A stretch of DNA of 8,120 nucleotides. Origin: an uncultured Bacilli bacterium (GTDB lineage Bacteria > Bacillota_I > Bacilli_A > RF39 > UBA660). A program made the position numbers and the translations under genes. Position 1 is the stretch's first letter. Each line of letters begins with the position of its first letter. The DNA is taken from assembly GCA_934096025.1 (NCBI GenBank), contig CAKOLP010000034.1, forward strand, positions 1-8,120. The letters are read 5' to 3'. The notes beneath the pieces were generated by a model. That model was not told the origin of the DNA, searched no databases, and saw nothing but the letters and a program-made list of their open reading frames with translations. Positions 7,031 through 8,120 of the stretch are shown piece by piece.

Positions 7031-7059
7031 ATTATACCAAACAAAAACCCAATATGCAA
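7031..7059 (-). promoter_or_regulatory. Promoter of the four-gene McrB-like operon
   Basis: The minus strand has a consensus -10 TATAAT (complement of 7031-7036), preceded by TGG to give an extended -10, and TTGCAT (complement of 7054-7059) 17 bases upstream. Transcription should start near 7024, about 22 bases before the GTG start. This is the best promoter in the window and suggests steady, unregulated or moderately strong expression unless the adjacent dyad binds a repressor. Confidence 0.75.
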
Positions 7060-7072
7060 TAAAAATTAAGTA

Positions 7073-7101
7073 TTGTATTGTAACTTAAAATAAGTTAAAA
7101 T
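7073..7101 (+). promoter_or_regulatory. Divergent promoter for the plus-strand pair
   Basis: TTGTAT (7073-7078) and TAAAAT (7096-7101) are 17 bases apart. The expected start near 7108 is followed by AGAGGT (7112-7117), 7 bases before the ATG at 7125. The two divergent -35 boxes are only 13 bases apart, so the promoters are back to back. Confidence 0.55.
7081..7097. promoter_or_regulatory. Perfect dyad TAACTTA-AAA-TAAGTTA, possible operator
   Basis: Seven-base arms around three A residues form an uninterrupted palindrome. It fills the spacer of the plus-strand promoter and touches its -10 box, a position where a dimeric repressor would block that promoter. In such AT-rich DNA a chance palindrome is possible, so the operator role is a guess. 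Confidence 0.35.
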
Positions 7102-7124
7102 TAAAATAGAAAGAGGTATAAATA

Positions 7125-7910
7125 ATGAGATACGATGAAGAAAAGCAAAACGAAAATATAACACATATTGCTAGTAATATAATTGATTTAAATGAAGAAA
7201 GAGCTAAAAGAAGAAAGTACCAAAAAGAAGTAGAAATTGATTTAGACTGGGTAAACAGTGCCAACAGAAGAAAAAAAAGAGATAAAATTTATGCAGAAAC
7301 ACTAAAAAAAGTGCCACCAATAGAATACAGTCGAAAACAAAAAAACAAGCCTAAAGGATTTAAAGCTATTTTAAAAAAATCTACGATTATGGTGGTTTTA
7401 AGCATTACTGCTGTTACAGGAATAAATATTGCCAAAGACAAAGTGGAAGAATTTGGAAAACGAAACGAAATAACGAGTGAATTAACCCAAAATGTTTTAG
7501 ATAACACCGAAATTTTACATAATAGTATTAACCCTAATACTAATAAACCATATTATTATTATAATGAAGCTAACATAGCCCAAGATATATTATTTAACAA
7601 TCCTGAATTTAATATACATACACGTATTTATGGGGCTTATAGTAACATTCACACTAGCAATCGTGAGGAAATAATGGATATAATTTTTAAACACCTTAAT
7701 GCTTTTGCTAAGGCTTATCCAGAGCTTGATCTTGAGACAAAAGAAGCTTGTAATCATGAAACATTTAAGGAATATTTAACCTCTCTTAACATAACTAGTG
7801 AAGAATATACAAAAATTATGGAGCAAGTCATAACTAATTATGCTAAAAACGAAGTCCATGATACAACCAAATATAATACAAACCCACTAAACACAGGAGG
7901 AAGAATATAA
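7125..7910 (+). CDS. Basic single-pass membrane protein of unknown function
   Basis: I do not recognise this 261-residue protein. Residues 1-85 are highly charged with basic clusters (ERAKRRKYQK, 25-34; NRRKKRDK, 47-54) and should be cytoplasmic by the positive-inside rule. Residues 86-103 form one transmembrane helix of modest hydrophobicity. The remaining 158 residues should be outside and look helical, with a polar tyrosine-rich stretch (KPYYYYNEAN, 141-150). The basic N-terminal part could bind nucleic acid or acidic lipids, but no known domain is visible. AGAGGT at 7112-7117 supports the start. It is divergent from the McrB-like operon with 122 bases between the genes, and its stop overlaps the next start as TAATG, the same coupling style seen in the operon. 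A functional tie to that operon is possible but unproven. Confidence 0.78.
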   Translation: MRYDEEKQNENITHIASNIIDLNEERAKRRKYQKEVEIDLDWVNSANRRKKRDKIYAETLKKVPPIEYSRKQKNKPKGFKAILKKSTIMVVLSITAVTGINIAKDKVEEFGKRNEITSELTQNVLDNTEILHNSINPNTNKPYYYYNEANIAQDILFNNPEFNIHTRIYGAYSNIHTSNREEIMDIIFKHLNAFAKAYPELDLETKEACNHETFKEYLTSLNITSEEYTKIMEQVITNYAKNEVHDTTKYNTNPLNTGGRI

Positions 7911-8120
7911 TGACTGAAGTAGTAGATTACATTACTATTGATAATAAAGACTATATTATAATTGATGAAATTGAAATAAACAGAGTAAAATATGTCTATT
8001 TAACCGAAGAAGAAAACATTGAAAACATTAAAATTAAAAAAGTTAATATTATAAATAATAAAGAGGTTTTAGTAAGTCTTGATAGTGAAGAAGAACTAAA
8101 TAAAGCTTTAAACGCATTTA
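7910..8120 (+). CDS. Small acidic protein, C-terminal end beyond window
   Basis: The frame is open from an ATG at 7910 to the right edge, giving 70 residues. The start shares its A with the stop of the upstream gene (TAATG) and has a strong AGGAGG at 7895-7900, 9 bases upstream. The visible protein begins MTEVVDYITIDNKDYIIIDE and continues with alternating hydrophobic and charged residues typical of beta strands, then the acidic LDSEEELNKALNAF. No signal peptide or membrane helix is seen, so it is probably a small cytoplasmic protein. No family is recognised; it loosely recalls small acidic Bacillota proteins such as DUF1292, but I would not assign it. Confidence 0.75.
   Translation, partial: MTEVVDYITIDNKDYIIIDEIEINRVKYVYLTEEENIENIKIKKVNIINNKEVLVSLDSEEELNKALNAF

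Noticed and set aside
7289..7507. Minus-strand open frame of 72 codons
   Set aside because: It is antisense to the 7125-7910 gene, whose start and ribosome site are good; no independent support.
1..8120. Mycoplasma-type code with TGA as tryptophan
   Set aside because: The base composition suggested it, but the tryptophans checked are TGG, and TGA serves as the stop at 564-562.

Overview
The window is AT-rich DNA (roughly 70-75% A+T by eye) from a bacterium with the standard genetic code: every tryptophan codon I checked is TGG, and TGA is used as a stop. AT-rich codon use, strong Shine-Dalgarno sites, sigma-A-type promoters and a CsaA close to the Bacillus form point to a low-GC Bacillota, plausibly an uncultured gut Bacilli lineage. 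The taxonomic placement is inference. The DNA is almost fully coding; no gene-free stretch exceeds about 130 bases, and I see no tRNA, rRNA, CRISPR array or insertion sequence.

Layout, reading leftward on the minus strand from about 7,060. (1) At 7002-2114 there is a tight four-gene operon. It has its own extended -10 promoter and ends in a Rho-independent terminator. In order it encodes an unrecognised 356-residue, probably helical protein; a membrane-anchored McrB-like AAA+ NTPase; a DUF2357 (McrC N-terminal-like) protein with no evident nuclease domain; and a single-pass membrane protein whose outer part carries nine 12-residue calcium-binding-type repeats and a beta-sandwich-like end. (2) At 1983-849 a second operon, with its own promoter, encodes an acidic disordered membrane-anchored protein and the chaperone CsaA, again closed by a terminator. 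(3) At 777-1 a small two-helix membrane protein is translationally coupled to a radical SAM/SPASM-type enzyme that runs off the left edge.

To the right, a back-to-back promoter region at 7003-7124 drives a divergent plus-strand pair: a basic single-pass membrane protein (7125-7910) and a small acidic protein cut by the right edge (7910 onward).

The most interesting part is the 7002-2114 operon. It keeps the pairing typical of McrBC-related systems, an McrB-family NTPase with a DUF2357 partner. However, the usual DNA-recognition domain is replaced by a membrane anchor plus coiled coil, no nuclease is visible, and the set includes a protein that appears to cross the membrane and expose Ca2+-binding-type repeats outside. 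My reading, an inference, is a membrane-tethered NTPase complex coupled to a surface sensor or scaffold, used either in defence or in an envelope function.
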